Below are positions 23,700 to 35,671 of a stretch of DNA of 64,000 nucleotides, piece by piece. Origin of the DNA: Kondoa malvinella. Its lineage: Eukaryota > Basidiomycota > Agaricostilbomycetes > Agaricostilbales > Kondoaceae. The notes under the pieces were generated by a model. The model did no database searches and had not been told where the DNA came from. It saw only the letters and a list, made by a program, of their open reading frames with translations. The position numbers and the translations under genes are program-made. The stretch is taken from the NCBI GenBank assembly GCA_039545315.1, contig BCIM01000004.1:496001-560000 (forward strand), read 5' to 3'. Position 1 is the stretch's first letter. Each line of letters opens with the position of its first letter.

Positions 23700-25472
23700 A
23701 TGACAGCAGAGGCTTCAACAGCGCCTGCTCCCTTGCTACCACCTCATGTCGCTTTCTTCCTGTGCGTTCACTGAGCAATTAATGCAAATCTCGTGAATCT
23801 CATTGGAAGCTCACGTCATGCAGTGCTGGTCAGTCCCTTTCTGTTCTGCTAGTCGTACATAAGCTGATAAGAGATACGATACAAAGGCGCTGTGGCAGGA
23901 GCAGCGAGTCGTACTATAGTGTCTCCGCTTGAGAGACTCAAGATAATCATGTTCGCATTCGATACCTCAATCAGTCTGTTAGCTGATGCTGAGAATTCGT
24001 CGCGAACAGGCAATGCCAAGGCACCGAAGTGCAATACAAAGGTGTATGGAGTGGTCTCGTAAAAATGTGGCAGCAGGAAGGCTGGTTCGTCGACTGCATA
24101 GCCTCGTTAGGCATCACTAATGTTCGAGTAGGAGAGGCTACATGCGCGGTAATGGAGTCAATGTACTTCGTATCGCGCCTTATTCGGCTGTTCAATTTAC
24201 GTAGGTCATGCTGTCGCCTTGTCTGGCTTTGCTGATTTTTCGATTGCAGCGCGTAAGCTGGGGTGATTAAAACAGGCTCGATTCTCTGATCTTGGCTGTA
24301 GATACGAACAAGCGAAACGCTTCTACACGAGTAACGGAGCTACCGAGCTAGACACACCGAAAAGACTTCTTTCAGGCGCGACAGCGGGTATATGTTCCGT
24401 CTGTTCGACATAGTCCGTCACTCTTATCTCTTTGTCGAATCATACTGATGATCGTTCAGTCCCCTTGATCTGGTACGGTCTAGATTGAGCGTAGCTACAG
24501 CAACCATTGGCGTAAAAGGGACGAGCTATATTCCAGCTGGTTCGCATCTCACGATATGGGGCATGACCAAGAAGGTTTTTCGAGAGGAAGGAGGGCTACG
24601 AGGGCTCTATAGAGGACTGATACCTACCGCGGTGGTGAGCTATCCTTTCCTCATCTTTGTTTCCCTTGGCTGATTTTTGCGCACAGGGAGTCGCGGTACC
24701 TTATTGACTTAGATTACAATGTGGTATGACTGAATTTGAACGTAGCCATATGTCGGCATTTCGTTCGCGGGCTATGAACTACTGAAGGTCAGAGGTTCTG
24801 CTAGGCTAAGACATGCAAAGGCTAAGACACCAGCCCAAAGATCTACCTGATACCGGACGATGCTGAAGTGCTTGTATTCCGGAAATTACTTTGCGTGAGT
24901 GAAGATACTTCTGTGCTGTCGCGGCAACTCAAAGGGGATGCATGTCATAGGGTGCGATGGCGTGAGTCTATCATCTCCTGCAGCTGGCTCATCTAAACAG
25001 TGGGCTCTTACTAGCGGCGCATTGAGTCAAACGATTACATATGTAAGGCCCATCGCATGACTAGGGACACATCAGCTTACGATAAGACAGCCACTTGATG
25101 TGCTCCGGCGGAAGATGCAAGTGGTAAGATTGTCGCCCTTGCTAATAATGTCCTGCTGACTTCAGGCAGACTGGAATGTCGAACATTGAGTTCAAGTACA
25201 AGTCAGCAATAGGCGCAGCAGGAGCCATCCTTCGTTCGCAAGGAATCAAGGGCCTCTATCGCGGACTATGGTATGCTATGCTTTGCTGCTTGGATTTCTG
25301 TTGGCTAAGAAGTCTTGCAGGCCGAACTTGCTCAAGGTAGAGCCAGCTGTGAATCTCTTGCTCGATACCTCTAACTTGCCATCAGGTAGCGCCTTCAATC
25401 GGTTGTAGCTTCGCAACATACGAAGCCATCAAATCTGTTCTCGTGCCGGAGCCCGAAGGTCATGCGGTGTAA
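23700..25472 (+). CDS. Mitochondrial carrier (SLC25), YPR011C-like
   Basis: Inner-membrane solute carrier with the expected three tandem repeats, each with a P-x-D/E-x-x-K/R signature: SPLERLKI (near 23920), PLDLVRSR (near 24465) and YPLDVLRRK (near 25090). Other family motifs are GAVAGAASRT, GNGVNVLRIAPYSAVQF, EGGLRGLYRGLIPTAVGVAP and GIKGLYRGLWPNLLK. The EGGLRGLYRG segment and the order of motifs are closest to yeast YPR011C, an adenosine-phosphosulfate/PAPS carrier, and to animal SLC25A42-type CoA carriers. Substrate is therefore probably a nucleotide-like molecule, which is inference. The ATG at 23700 (MTAEASTAPAPLLPPHVAFF) is the first in frame. About ten very short introns. It ends 66 bp from the convergent gene at 25539. 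Confidence 0.8.
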
Positions 25473-25538
25473 TTGCATCAATCAGAGAAAACACGAAAGA
25501 GTAGAACACGCTTGCATTGCATTGCTGTCGAAAGCTGT

Positions 25539-26858
25539 TTATAGCCTGATCTCCACTACACCTATTCGAACCAACAGGAAGGTCAGGCCGATAAAGCAAA
25601 CCAGCAGTATTGGCCAATCGGCCTGTTTCGTCTCTTTCGGTGCAGCTAGCTGATGTTGCAAGGCCGCCTTCTCTTGCTCGAGCTTCATGTTTTGTGTCTG
25701 TAGTTGGAGTGCTTCGATTTGCGCCGTGTGTTTGCTCGCTAGTCTTCTCCCCTCGTCGACCACTTTTGCTAAAATTTTCACTTCCCCCCTCAAAGCCAGC
25801 ATATCTGATACCTGCGCTTCAATCTTGGTCGCTTCACCGTCCACCTGCGCTTTAACCTTCGATTGCACACCCTCACTGCCTTCTGTAGTTCTCTTCAGAT
25901 TGAGAGCTATCCGGTTCAGCATGTCCACTACGGCCAATTGCCCTTTCGCAGATCCGCTCAGGCAGTCTTGCTTCGTTATGAGTTGGGAGGATACGGTGTA
26001 ATCGCGGATGTTGTCTGAAAGCTGCGTTTCGGTTTTGTCATTGTTGAGGATGATAAGAGAAGCAAGTGTTGTCCAGAGTTGCGAGCGAAAGTAGTTTTGT
26101 GACTCTTCTGCAGTAGACTCGGACAGCGACGTTTCAGGAATCTCTTGTAGCCTTGAGTGTACAAGTGAAGACCATACGGCTAGGACTGAGAAAAGGGTGT
26201 GAAAGTCGATAGCCGCTTTGATGGACTGCTGCTGTGGCCTGATGAAAACTGGATCCAACTGAGTGCGCACTTGGAGATCTTCAGATATCATCAAGAGGCA
26301 TGGAAAGCTTGTGCTGCGAGCGATGCTTTTCAGCGGAGGTCTCAAATTCTTAAGCGGAATGATTCACGATAGCATTGAGGATGTGGCATAGTCCTTGGCT
26401 GACAGCCAATTCGGTGGGATCCGCCAGTTGTGCAGGAGGGACGGCTCGTTTGTCTCATAGTCCAGCACACTGAAAGCCTTTGCACTTCGTTCATCCAATA
26501 GTCCGGCCAGCGCATCGCCTATTCCCAATTGATCCGCTATCATTCGAGCTTGATCGAGCTCGGTCCAGATATCATTGAAGGGAGCTATACCTCCAAGATC
26601 ATTTGAGGCAAGAGTGAGGTCAAAACGCAGGAGACCTTGAGGGATTGTCATGCCGCATGCGAGGAATACCATGCCCAGAGATACGAAAGAAGCTTCTGGT
26701 TCAGGATCAAGCGTTCGATAGATGGAGAAGTCGTTCAGCTCGGTAGTGACACAGGGACTGAGAGCTGTACTCGGAAACGCAGAACTGACTTGTCCGGTGA
26801 GCGATAAAAGAAGGACGAAACGCAGAGGAAGAGAAGCCGCAGGGAGATGTGCTGCCAT
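25539..26858 (-). CDS. Uncharacterised type I membrane protein with coiled coil
   Basis: Not firmly recognised. The ATG at 26858 opens a signal peptide (MAAHLPAASLPLRFVLLLSL) ending near SSAFPS. Exon 1 runs to about 26367, and a 42-nt intron (GTGAAT...AAAAG) joins S to IARSTSFPCLLMIS in exon 2. The lumenal part has few cysteines (LSPC, KQDCLSGSAKG) and a long heptad-rich segment (KAQVDGEATKIEAQVSDMLA through LQTQNMKLEQEKAALQHQL). One membrane helix near the end (WPILLVCFIGLTFLLVRIGV) leaves a very short tail. This layout, signal peptide, conserved CLSGSAKG-like motif, coiled coil and C-terminal helix, recalls the fungal nuclear-fusion proteins Kar5/Tht1, but the similarity is only architectural. 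Confidence 0.55.
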
Positions 26859-27085
26859 GATTCTTCGCCTGTACAGCTGCTTGCTGAGCTTCTGACTGCG
26901 CTTCGACGCAAACAGCGACCACCTCGAGTTTTTATCAGCAGTCGAACAATTCCAGGCCCACGAGTCTGCCACGCATTGGCCGAACGCGCTCGCCTAGCTG
27001 GAGCTAGTGCTTGAGCAGCCTTATGTTGGTGAGCTGGTCTTGATGACGCGTTGATGGCTGCTAAAATCAACACAGCTGAAGGACG

Positions 27086-28053
27086 AGAGAGAATTCTATA
27101 CCAAGGCAGAATGTAAGCTGCAACAGTACAGAAAGCGTAGATACAACGCCTATGCTCTAACTTGCATCAGGGATCTCGACCGATAACCAGAACCTGGTTA
27201 GTCGCAAGTCGACTATATGTGGTGTTTGTCTTCTTGCCTTGTCTCTTCATAACAATGTTTTACTTCTGTAATAGAGTCAAGTGAGTCTATGCAGCAGCTA
27301 TGATTCCCTGTCTAAACTCTCCGACTCGTCATGTAGAACATTGTCCTTGGTGGAAGAACCATCCTGCGTCCATCTGTCATCATCCGAGGCGACCTACGAA
27401 GAACTGGAACAGGCAACGCCGTAGCAGTCGCTATCGGCAAGTACTGTCATCTGGGGGAGGGTGTAGTCGTCAGACCTCCTTATAAGACATACAAGGGGTA
27501 TGGCTCGAGCTGTTGAGGTGATAATTCGACCGCTGACACTGGACCATGACAGAGTATTTAGTTTCTATCCTATCAAAGTGGGTTTGCCTTGCGCTAAATT
27601 CGCATTGTTACTCAAATAATCTAGATCGGCGACTATGTCTCCATTGGTGCGGGCTCCATACTGGAAGCAGCTTCAGTTGGCAACACGGTAGAGATTGGCA
27701 AGAACTGCGTAATTGTAAGTTGTCTCCTACCTTTTATGGTTTCCTGCCCACAACCTGTGCAGGGCAAGTTTACGGTCATCAAAGATTGTGCCAAGATAGA
27801 AGACAACACGATCATTGCGCCCAACACCGTTGTACCGTCCATGTCTATCTTTAGCGGTTCTGTCGGTCAGTAGACAGATTTGTTCATTGCACGCCGTGCT
27901 GACTTGCGCGCAGGCAAGGCGACAGGTGAATTGCCTGAATCCGCATCGGAGACCATAGAGGTGTGTTCTGTGCATTCGCCTCGTGCTCATGTAAACTCCT
28001 TCTGTCTGCAGGCTGCTGCTGTACGAGCATTTGCTAACTTCCAAAAGGCTTGA
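27086..28053 (+). CDS. Dynactin subunit 5 (p25), left-handed beta-helix
   Basis: Pointed-end component of the dynactin complex, which links dynein to early endosomes. The product contains the hexapeptide beta-helix: NIVLGGRTILRPSVIIRGDL, GKYCHLGEGVVVRPPYKTYK, FYPIKIGDYVSIGAGSILEA, ASVGNTVEIGKNCVIGKFTV, IKDCAKIEDNTIIAPNTVVP and the end FSGSVGKATGELPESASE. The order and the RGDL, VVRPP, CVIG, KDC and VVP landmarks match human DCTN5 along its length. Introns interrupt near 27115, 27215, 27496, 27590, 27720 and 27866. The first exon (REFYTKAE, near 27095) has no in-frame ATG nearby, so a small 5' exon or different start is needed and the stated start is approximate. The stop at 28051 is firm. Confidence 0.85.
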
Positions 28054-28204
28054 CTTATCGCTCCTTGCGTGTATAATTAAGAAAGCTTCGTGTAATGTTA
28101 CAATAAATATAGGAAAACCCAATTCACGGCTCTCAGAAACTTGTCCCCGCAACAAAAGCCCTCTAAACATAATGAATGATTGTCCACATAAATCCCTCAG
28201 CCCA

Positions 28205-31077
28205 TTATGCTGCCCCAGATGGATTGTGTGCTTCTCTGATGGCTGATAGCCATTTGGTCGCCATGTCGTGATTGCTGTCTTCGAACCGGTATGATTTGGC
28301 GTTCTGTCAATGATGGCGACTCCGAATCAGCAGTCATACTGATAACGGATCTCCAGAACTGACCGTATAGATCTTGAAACCCTTTGAGCCATCTTCTTCC
28401 ACCTTGGTCATGATTTGAAGCGGTTCCATAGAAGCGGCTGAACTCGTTCTCAAATGCCTCGCTTTCCCAGGCGGAAGAATCAAGGCTGCAGGCCCTTTTG
28501 TCTTTCCTCCAGCTCCGACAAGTACCTCAATCTTGACCTTTACACTCTGCGGCATCTCCTTTATGCATAGCAAACGACCCATATCCGTGAGAATGAGATG
28601 ACGTTTCTTGCTGAAGAAGCCAGTACGATAGACGACAGGGCCGGATTGGAGGATCATCTCATTTGGCAGTAGAGGCGCTGACCATTTGTTCACAGGTAGA
28701 GGGACAGGCGACGGCATTTCCCGCCCGTTAGACTTTGGACCTGAGATTGATTCTGCACTGCTGTTTAAGCTGTCTTCCTTATTGAAGTTAGCATTCGGCG
28801 GGTTCATATTCTCCGAGTCTGTGTCATCGCGATAGCCGAAATAGTCGGAAGAAGAGTGGAAGATTTCGAAACTTGGTGTTACTTGAGGTGGCGCGGGTAC
28901 GAGACCAGAGGTGATGGTAGGTACTGGACACGTCCAAAGTCCGCTAAAGTCAATACCGTCGAAAAAGGCGTGATCTTGAATCGCCGCAACACCTTCTCCA
29001 TTGCCGCCTAGCCGAAGTAAAGGATCTCGTATCTGTGAAGAGATGGCAGTCAGAACGCTTTACATGCAAGTAAAACGTTTTGCTTACCAGCAGCTTCTCA
29101 ACCAGATCTTTCGCATCCGGTGGGAAGTTTTCTGGGAAAGTATAGTCAAGGTCGATGATCTTCTTGAAGGTCAGGTACTCGTTTGGCGCTTTGAAAGGTA
29201 CTTTGCCGGCGATCATTTGGTAGATGATGCAACCAAGTGCCCAGAAGTCGGAACTGCATACATCATGATTTCCGATCAATCAAGGAGAGGCGCGAGGCAT
29301 ACCTCTTGTAAGCGGTCTTGGAGGTGAGCAGCTCAGGGCTGACATATTCAGCTGTTCCGACGAAGGAGTTTGCCCGATCCTCTTCGGACGGGACGTCAGC
29401 TCTGGCTTGGTTTTGTAAGACATGCTGGACTGACCAGCCGGGTTGTTCTCTGTTCCCGGCGCCAGCATCTTTGCTGTCCCAAAGTCTGTGATCTTGACTC
29501 GCATATTGTTGTCAAGCAGGATGCTACATTATCAAGTCAGCTCTGTTCAGCAGGATCACATTCCGGCTCACTTCTCTGGCTTCAAATCTCTGTGACCCGA
29601 TACCAGTAGGTCAGAAATCTCGATAGATGGAATGCCAGCGATGTACTTACCGATGTATGACCCCACGCGAATGTATATGCCCAACAGCACTCAATATCTG
29701 CGCCGCATAGAATTTTGCCGAATCAAGATCGAAGGAACCATGCCTCTTGATTAGTTTGAGGATCTCGCCATTCTCAGCTAGCTCCAGTACAAAGTCTGTG
29801 CAATGTCGATCTTCCATAAGTACCACTTAGCTCACATTGGAAGGAACAGCGCACAAAGACTCCGCTCATCATGAAAGGTATAGAAGAGTCGAACGATACC
29901 GGGATGTCGATGTAAGCGGTTGAGTGTGTCCTTTTCTATATTGACGTATTTTTGCTTGCGTTCCTGTTTGTACGTAATGAGCCTTCTGCCCCTCTACAGA
30001 TGTCGTCTGAAGCACCTTGACGATATGTCGCTTGTCCAAGACCTTGAGCGCATACTTTCTGTGCGGTGGAAATCGATCGAGAACGCTAAAGACGGTCGAA
30101 TAAGAGCCTTCGCCGAGTATGTCCCCGAAATCAAAGTCGTTGCTGGAAGTGCGGACATTGACGCCAACGCTCATGGATGATGCTGTTCGAGAAATGACGC
30201 CTGGTCGAGTAGGTTTCAGCAGGTTGCTATTAGCGATGCCTTCTGGTGTGGAAGGAAGAGAAGAAGCGTTGGCAATCATTTCTGTACCAGTCGGCATTCT
30301 GGGAAGAGAGATGCGTAAGGAAGCTGTAGGCGGAGCTTGGGCCATTGAAAGGGGCAGAGGAGTGAAGCGATTTTGGGAGGGTTGAGGGGGAGATGGCATT
30401 GCTGGTGAATTGGGCGCTGTCTGGACTGGTTGATCTTCAGACTCTGTCGATAGCACACCACTTGATGGACTGTAAATCGTTGGGAGTGGTTCGACTGCAT
30501 TGCTGCTGCCGTTCTGCGCTGTGGAAGGTAGCGGTCGATCGCTGAATTCTTCTACTGAAGCCGCTCTCGGTAAAAAGTAGGACGGAACGATGCCCACGCC
30601 AGTATTATGCCTGGACATCATAGGGGAAGAGATAGCAGGCGTTCTCAACGGTGCTTTGAGCGGGACAGCATCCACAGAATCTGTAGATCTGACGCTGGAT
30701 TGTCGAGAAAAGGAAGAAGCTGTACTTGAGTTGGTACCAGATGTTGCTCTGGACATGAGATGAGCTGGAAATTTGGGCTGTGCGCCATTCTGCTCAACAG
30801 GCGAGTCGACGACGGAAGATGCCAAACTTGAAGTCGATGCTGTTCTAGGAATATCCAGCAGCATAACAGGACGATGGCCAGCTGCAGATTGAGGTTCTGG
30901 CTCTTGCATAAGAGGCCCCGCATTGCTGTGATCGTATTCCTCTGAAATCTCCTGTTGATGTCGAGAAACATTCACGTCCTGCTGCTCATTGCGACTTGCT
31001 CTGTCTTGACTGTTGCGTTGATCAGGACTATTAGAGCTGAAGCTGAGCCGGCTCAGTCGAGAAGCTAAGCCTTGCAT
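28205..31077 (-). CDS. PDK1-type AGC protein kinase with C-terminal PH domain
   Basis: Orthologue of 3-phosphoinositide-dependent kinase 1 (Pkh1/2, Ksg1), which phosphorylates the activation loop of other AGC kinases. From the ATG at 31077 there are about 320 residues of Ser/Pro-rich leader. The kinase domain starts at FDFGDILGEGSYSTVFSVLD, with the lysine in KYALKVLDKRHI. The aC region, catalytic loop and ITDFGTAKMLAP (near 29500, DFG) follow, then FWALGCIIYQMIAGKVPFKA (near 29240) and RDPLLRLGGNGEGV. The PH domain reads NEMILQSGPVVYRTGFFSKK, RHLILTDMGRLLCIKEMP, and after a last intron KSYRFEDSNHDMATKWLSAI to the stop at 28205. Introns are short, about eight in all. It lies tail to tail with dynactin p25, 150 bp apart. 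Confidence 0.88.
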
Positions 31078-31447
31078 GAGGTCTTAGAAAAGGCTGCGAG
31101 GAGCCTTGGGCACGCGTTTGAGCGATTCGAAGCCCGTTTGCTTTATGATTTGGTGCTTCGTTGGCAATCGCATGAGGCTCTTGACAAGACCATGAAGCTG
31201 TCGTTGAACACGGGACCAGGCTGCTGTTGCTCGGTGAGTTTATTTTCGTAGATCTCCGCTCGATTTCGCAAGCACGTAAAGTCAAAGCATGGCTAAAAGC
31301 ATGGCACGGAACGAAAAAGAGGAAGACGATATTACTTCAATTAAGCCTCTCTGGTATCACGTTATGTTTGTACAACAAGTCCCCAACTTCCTTTCTACTG
31401 CCAAATGCCCATACCAATATAGATAGATCAAGTCTAAATGATTTCAC
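31078..31447. other. Upstream region of the PDK1-like gene
   Basis: About 370 bp between the PDK1-like start (31077, reading left) and the 3' end of the HAM1-like gene at 31448. It should hold the kinase promoter. Only featureless short open frames are seen. Confidence 0.35.
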
Positions 31448-34400
31448 TTAGTAGGTTTCAGGGTTGACCTGCACGAATACATATATCAGTGAGGAACGCT
31501 GACAAAAATTGATAGAACTCACGGTGTTGTAGTAATTTGCTGATAGACGGAGCGTTAGCAAAACGAAGTGACGACTCAAGGGTCTGCAGACTCACAAGGT
31601 GCGTTGGTTTGCTGGATTGTTGGTCCGTTCTGACCTTCAGGACGAACACCCTGGTGGGAGGTAACGTTCTCAGCCATGCCAGTCAAGCCGTGGCCAGTTG
31701 AAGCTGGAGTGGTGGTCGCGCCAGTAAGAGCAGTCGCGGGTGAGCCTTGGTTGGCTGGAAGCGAGTGACCTTGCGAAAGACCGCCAGTGTTTGACGACAT
31801 GCCGCTCAAAGGTGCAGAGGAGACATCACGGCTGGTGAAGTCTTGAGGAGGAATCTGGTGGGCACCAGCTGCGCCTGCTGGTGCTACAGCAACGTTGGTA
31901 GCTGGAGTAGCTTGGGTGCGGCTAGCAGAGTTGCCAGTAAGACCGGAAGTTGGGCCAGAAGAGCGAGACGTGTTGTCACGCGATCCAGGAAGACCTGAGC
32001 CGGAGTGATGGTCAGACTTGTACTTCTTGTCGCCAACGAAGTCAGGTGGGACGACATCGACTATATGACAGTTCAGCGGACATCAAATACAAATATCGAG
32101 CAGACATACACTTGGGCGAGTGCCAGTCACGGTTAGGGGTGCTGGATTGCTCGGCTCTCTTGTCAGAGGTAGCAACGATTGACTGCTTGCTCTCCCATTC
32201 GAGGACTAACAAAATAGGTCAGCCTAAGCGAATGCGGAAAGCAAGACTGCTCACTCTTGGAGTTACGGTCAGCTGAGACTTTGAAGTCACCAGTCTTCTT
32301 GTCAGTCTCCTTTGCCTTGTGTTCGGCCTCTTCCTTGCGACGAGCGAAAGCGTCACGGATGACATCGCGTCTGTTGACATCGTCACGGCCAGAAGCATCG
32401 TGGAGACGCTCGGTAATGTCTGACAATTGCTGGTTGACCTGCTCGAGACCAGATCGGATGGCGCTGGCAATACCGTTCTCGATGGCCTTCTTGATGAGAC
32501 CGGTAGCGAGAGGGCGAATGACAGAGATGAGGAAAGAGTGCTTGGCATCGCGGACTTTGAATTTGAGCGAGTCGACCTTGACGGTGACACCGACAACATT
32601 GAAGGCGTGACCAGTTCGGCCAGTAGACTGGAGGTGAACTTGACCAGAGATACCCTTGCCCGCAAGGAGAACGTCGGCGATACCAGAGTCAGACATCTTG
32701 GGGAAACCAGACTTCTTCTTGAAGTAGAAAGGTACATCCCTGATGTCGGCCTGGATCTGAGAGAACGAAAGCCAGAAGGAGTGCTTGTTGCGGTCTTGGA
32801 CGTTGTTGTATGGCGACAACTTGAAGTAGTTCTTGACTTCGATTTCAAGAATGTTGGGCAAGATGTTCTGAGACTCGAGGGTCAAGTTCTCAATGACAAG
32901 GTCGACGGTAGCGTCGGTGTACTCGACACGAGGTATAGGGACGTAGCCGACTTGGCGAGCGAGCTGAGGAATGATGACAGAGCGAATGTCGTTCCACAAG
33001 TGAGGCTTGATGGTGAGGTTACCATCGCCGTCAAGAGCGAGACCCTTGAACAGGCGCTTGAAGTCTTCACCGAGTTGCTGGTTCTGAAGACAGACGGTTT
33101 ATGAGTAATGGTATTCAATAGAAGCGAGGAGACTCACAAGACGGTCGTCAGCGTATGACTGGAAGAAGCGCTGGACTTCGTTGATGAACTGTTCACGGTG
33201 ACCCTTGTAGCGCTCGTTGAAGAAGCCCTTGCTGTTCTCACGGAGACGACGGCCTTCACGGTCGCACTCGTCTTGCATGACGAAGCCAGGCTCAGACAGA
33301 ACCTTGCGAACATAGGTGTTGAGCTCAGAGAACCAAGATCTGTGAAAAGTCCATTTTATCACACATGTTTCGTCGAGATAGCAGTCGCAATCACCTCAAG
33401 TCGCGGTCATTGCGAGAGTCTTCGTAGATCTGATTGACGGCGTCAAAGATGGGTTGCATCGACTGGTTGTCAGCGAATCGCTCCAAAAGAGTTTGGAGGT
33501 TCTGCTCGGCTTTCTGGTAGTGCGAGTCAGAGCGGACAGCGTTGACGTGACCGCCAGATTGACCAGTAACGTTCTTGGCGGATCCGGTGTAGTTTTCAGC
33601 CCGGTCGAGGAAGAAGTCAACGGCTTCTTGGTAGTCCTGGTGACGCTGTTGTTCAACAAGAACCTTCTTCAATCGGTAGATGAAGCGCTCGCGGCGTTCT
33701 TCAGGGAACTTCTCCTTCATGTAGTTCTGTTGGTCGAAAGAATGAGCCAGATCTGACTACTCATCTAGAGATTACACACCTTGGTGCGGTCGCGAGTCTC
33801 ACGAGCACGGTCTTTGTGCTCTTGAGGAATAGAGTCCTTTGCCTGGTGGAACTTGTCACGAGCAGCGTTCTTGGCTTCTTGCTTGTTCTCTTCCTTGATC
33901 TGGCGACCTTCGTGTTGGGCGGCCTCACGCTCTTCGCGAGAAGGAGTGTTGGAAGAGTCAGATGGCTGACCAGCAGTAGCACTTTGCATGCGGCTTTGAG
34001 CATTCTGGCCACGGTTCTCGGCTTCAGAGCGAGCCTGCTGAGCGCCTTCCTGTGCTTTGGCTTTGACGTTGTCTTTGGTCTCACGAGCCTGATCACGCTT
34101 GGCTGCGAGGCCAGTGTCGGGTGCATGCTGGTTAGGTCCGACCTTCTCTCCGTTGGGGCCGATCCATTCGCTAGAACAGGTGTCAGAGATGGCAAAAATG
34201 GAAGTGAATTGACTTACTTGTCTGGTGCAGGCTCTTCGGCTCTGCGAAGCGCCTCCTGGTCAGGGCGAGCCTTGTCGGCAGCCTTGGCAGCGCCGTCTGC
34301 GGCAACATCACGAGCCAAAAGACCAACATCCTTCAAAAGTTTTCGAACTTCGGAGTTGGTGAAAATAAGCTAGAGGATGAAATTAGCTCTATAAACATAT

Positions 34401-35287
34401 TAAGCACGAAGAAATATACCTTGCCGAGGGTCTTCAAATGAACAGCGGCCTGGCGACCGTCATCTTTGGCATCGTCCTTATTGATTGGTGCATTGACACC
34501 AGTTCCGCCGGCAGAGTTGGCAGGGTTGACCTTTTGCTATATACGAAGCCGCTGTCAGCTGTAGGAAGAAAGAGGCTCGCAGATACGCACGTTGTCAACC
34601 TGACGGGTCTCCCAAAGGAAGTTCTGGAATAGCTCATCGGCGTTCTTCTCCATGACCACTAGAATACACAATGAGCATTAGTATCAGGTATCAAGAAACT
34701 ACGTACTCTCGCGGGCAGTCTCGATAATGGCTTGCACATCTCTGATGAGTTCTCGACCATCGCCAGAAAGGTTCTTCTCGTCAATTGGAGTGTTTTGAAG
34801 AGTGTATTGCTACAGCGCTAAATGAGGTCAAAGCGTTAGACCTGACGCAGAAGGACATACAAGAGTCTCGTCCTAAAAAGGCGAAAGTCAGTCAACGACA
34901 AATAGTCGCGCCAGATGACGGCGACTTACGATCTGCTTGTTGCTTGGGTATCGCTACGTAATATTTAGACTTGAACGGAAGGTTTTCATGAAGAGAGACT
35001 CACGCCGTCACGGAAGGCTTGCAGAACGCCATAGGCTTGCATCTTGCGCTCGATATCAGCTTGCTTGGCCTTTGGGTCGACCGGCCTGTGCATGATTTCG
35101 TCAAAACACGTCGGGATCCAAAAGACATGCCAATGCTGAGCAATGGCATGCCCGCTTCCAGAACTCACTGGGTCACAGAGTTCGGACCCGGCGACGAGCT
35201 AACATCTGATAGACTTTGAATTACTCGAGTGTCAACAACAAGATCTGAGCGTAACGAACCCTTTGTGGCTTTAGGCAGGCCGCTCAT
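31448..35287 (-). CDS. HAM1-like fungal protein (DUF5923/DUF4449)
   Basis: Large hydrophilic protein of the fungal HAM1-like family, which has N- and C-terminal domains known as DUF5923 and DUF4449. The ATG at 35287 gives MSGLPKATK; short exons then add SSSPGPNSVT and QPVDPKAKQADIERKMQAYG. The middle is a highly charged, amidated helical stretch (REEREAAQHEGRQIKEENKQ, about 33770-34190). The C-terminal domain contains IENLTLESQNILPNILEIEV, KNYFKLSPYNNV and GVTVKVDSLKFKVRDAKHSF, in which the alternating strand pattern is reminiscent of BPI/SMP-type lipid-binding tubes (inference). The tail is Gly/Thr/Pro-rich and ends TNAPSNYYNTVNPETY through two tiny last exons (stop 31448). About a dozen introns. 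A long open frame on the opposite strand at 32427-33104 is a by-product of its codon use. Confidence 0.8.
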
Positions 35288-35671
35288 GTTGAATATATAT
35301 AAGGGATAAGGGTAAGAGGTTCCAGAAAAACAGGAAACCTTTGGTGGAAAGAGAGCAAGCCTGAAAAGATGGCGTTTCTTTCTACGCTTGGACATTCTTG
35401 AGTAATGACGTATAATTTCCCGGTTACGTCTACAGTAGCCTATAGATTTGGGACTGCGCCGCTGTACTGTACTGTACTCTGGTACGACCTAACGACCTCT
35501 CATATCCCATCAGCTTGCCCTCAGCTCTCCAGCGGCCTTCACCATGAAAGATGGCTTGAGAGACCATTTCCGGCCACTTCCGAGCTAACCGTTGTCGATC
35601 TCATCGACGCTCATGAGAGTCTAAGAAACATTAGATCCTGGAGCTATGCTGTAATGAAAGAGACACACCTT

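Noticed and set aside
32427..33104. 225-codon open frame on the + strand
   Set aside because: It lies wholly opposite HAM1-like exons with strong family motifs and shows the Val/Asp/Glu-rich composition typical of antisense reading.
35463..35478. TGTAC-rich short repeat as a regulatory element
   Set aside because: Only three copies of a 5-mer; no support beyond low-complexity chance.
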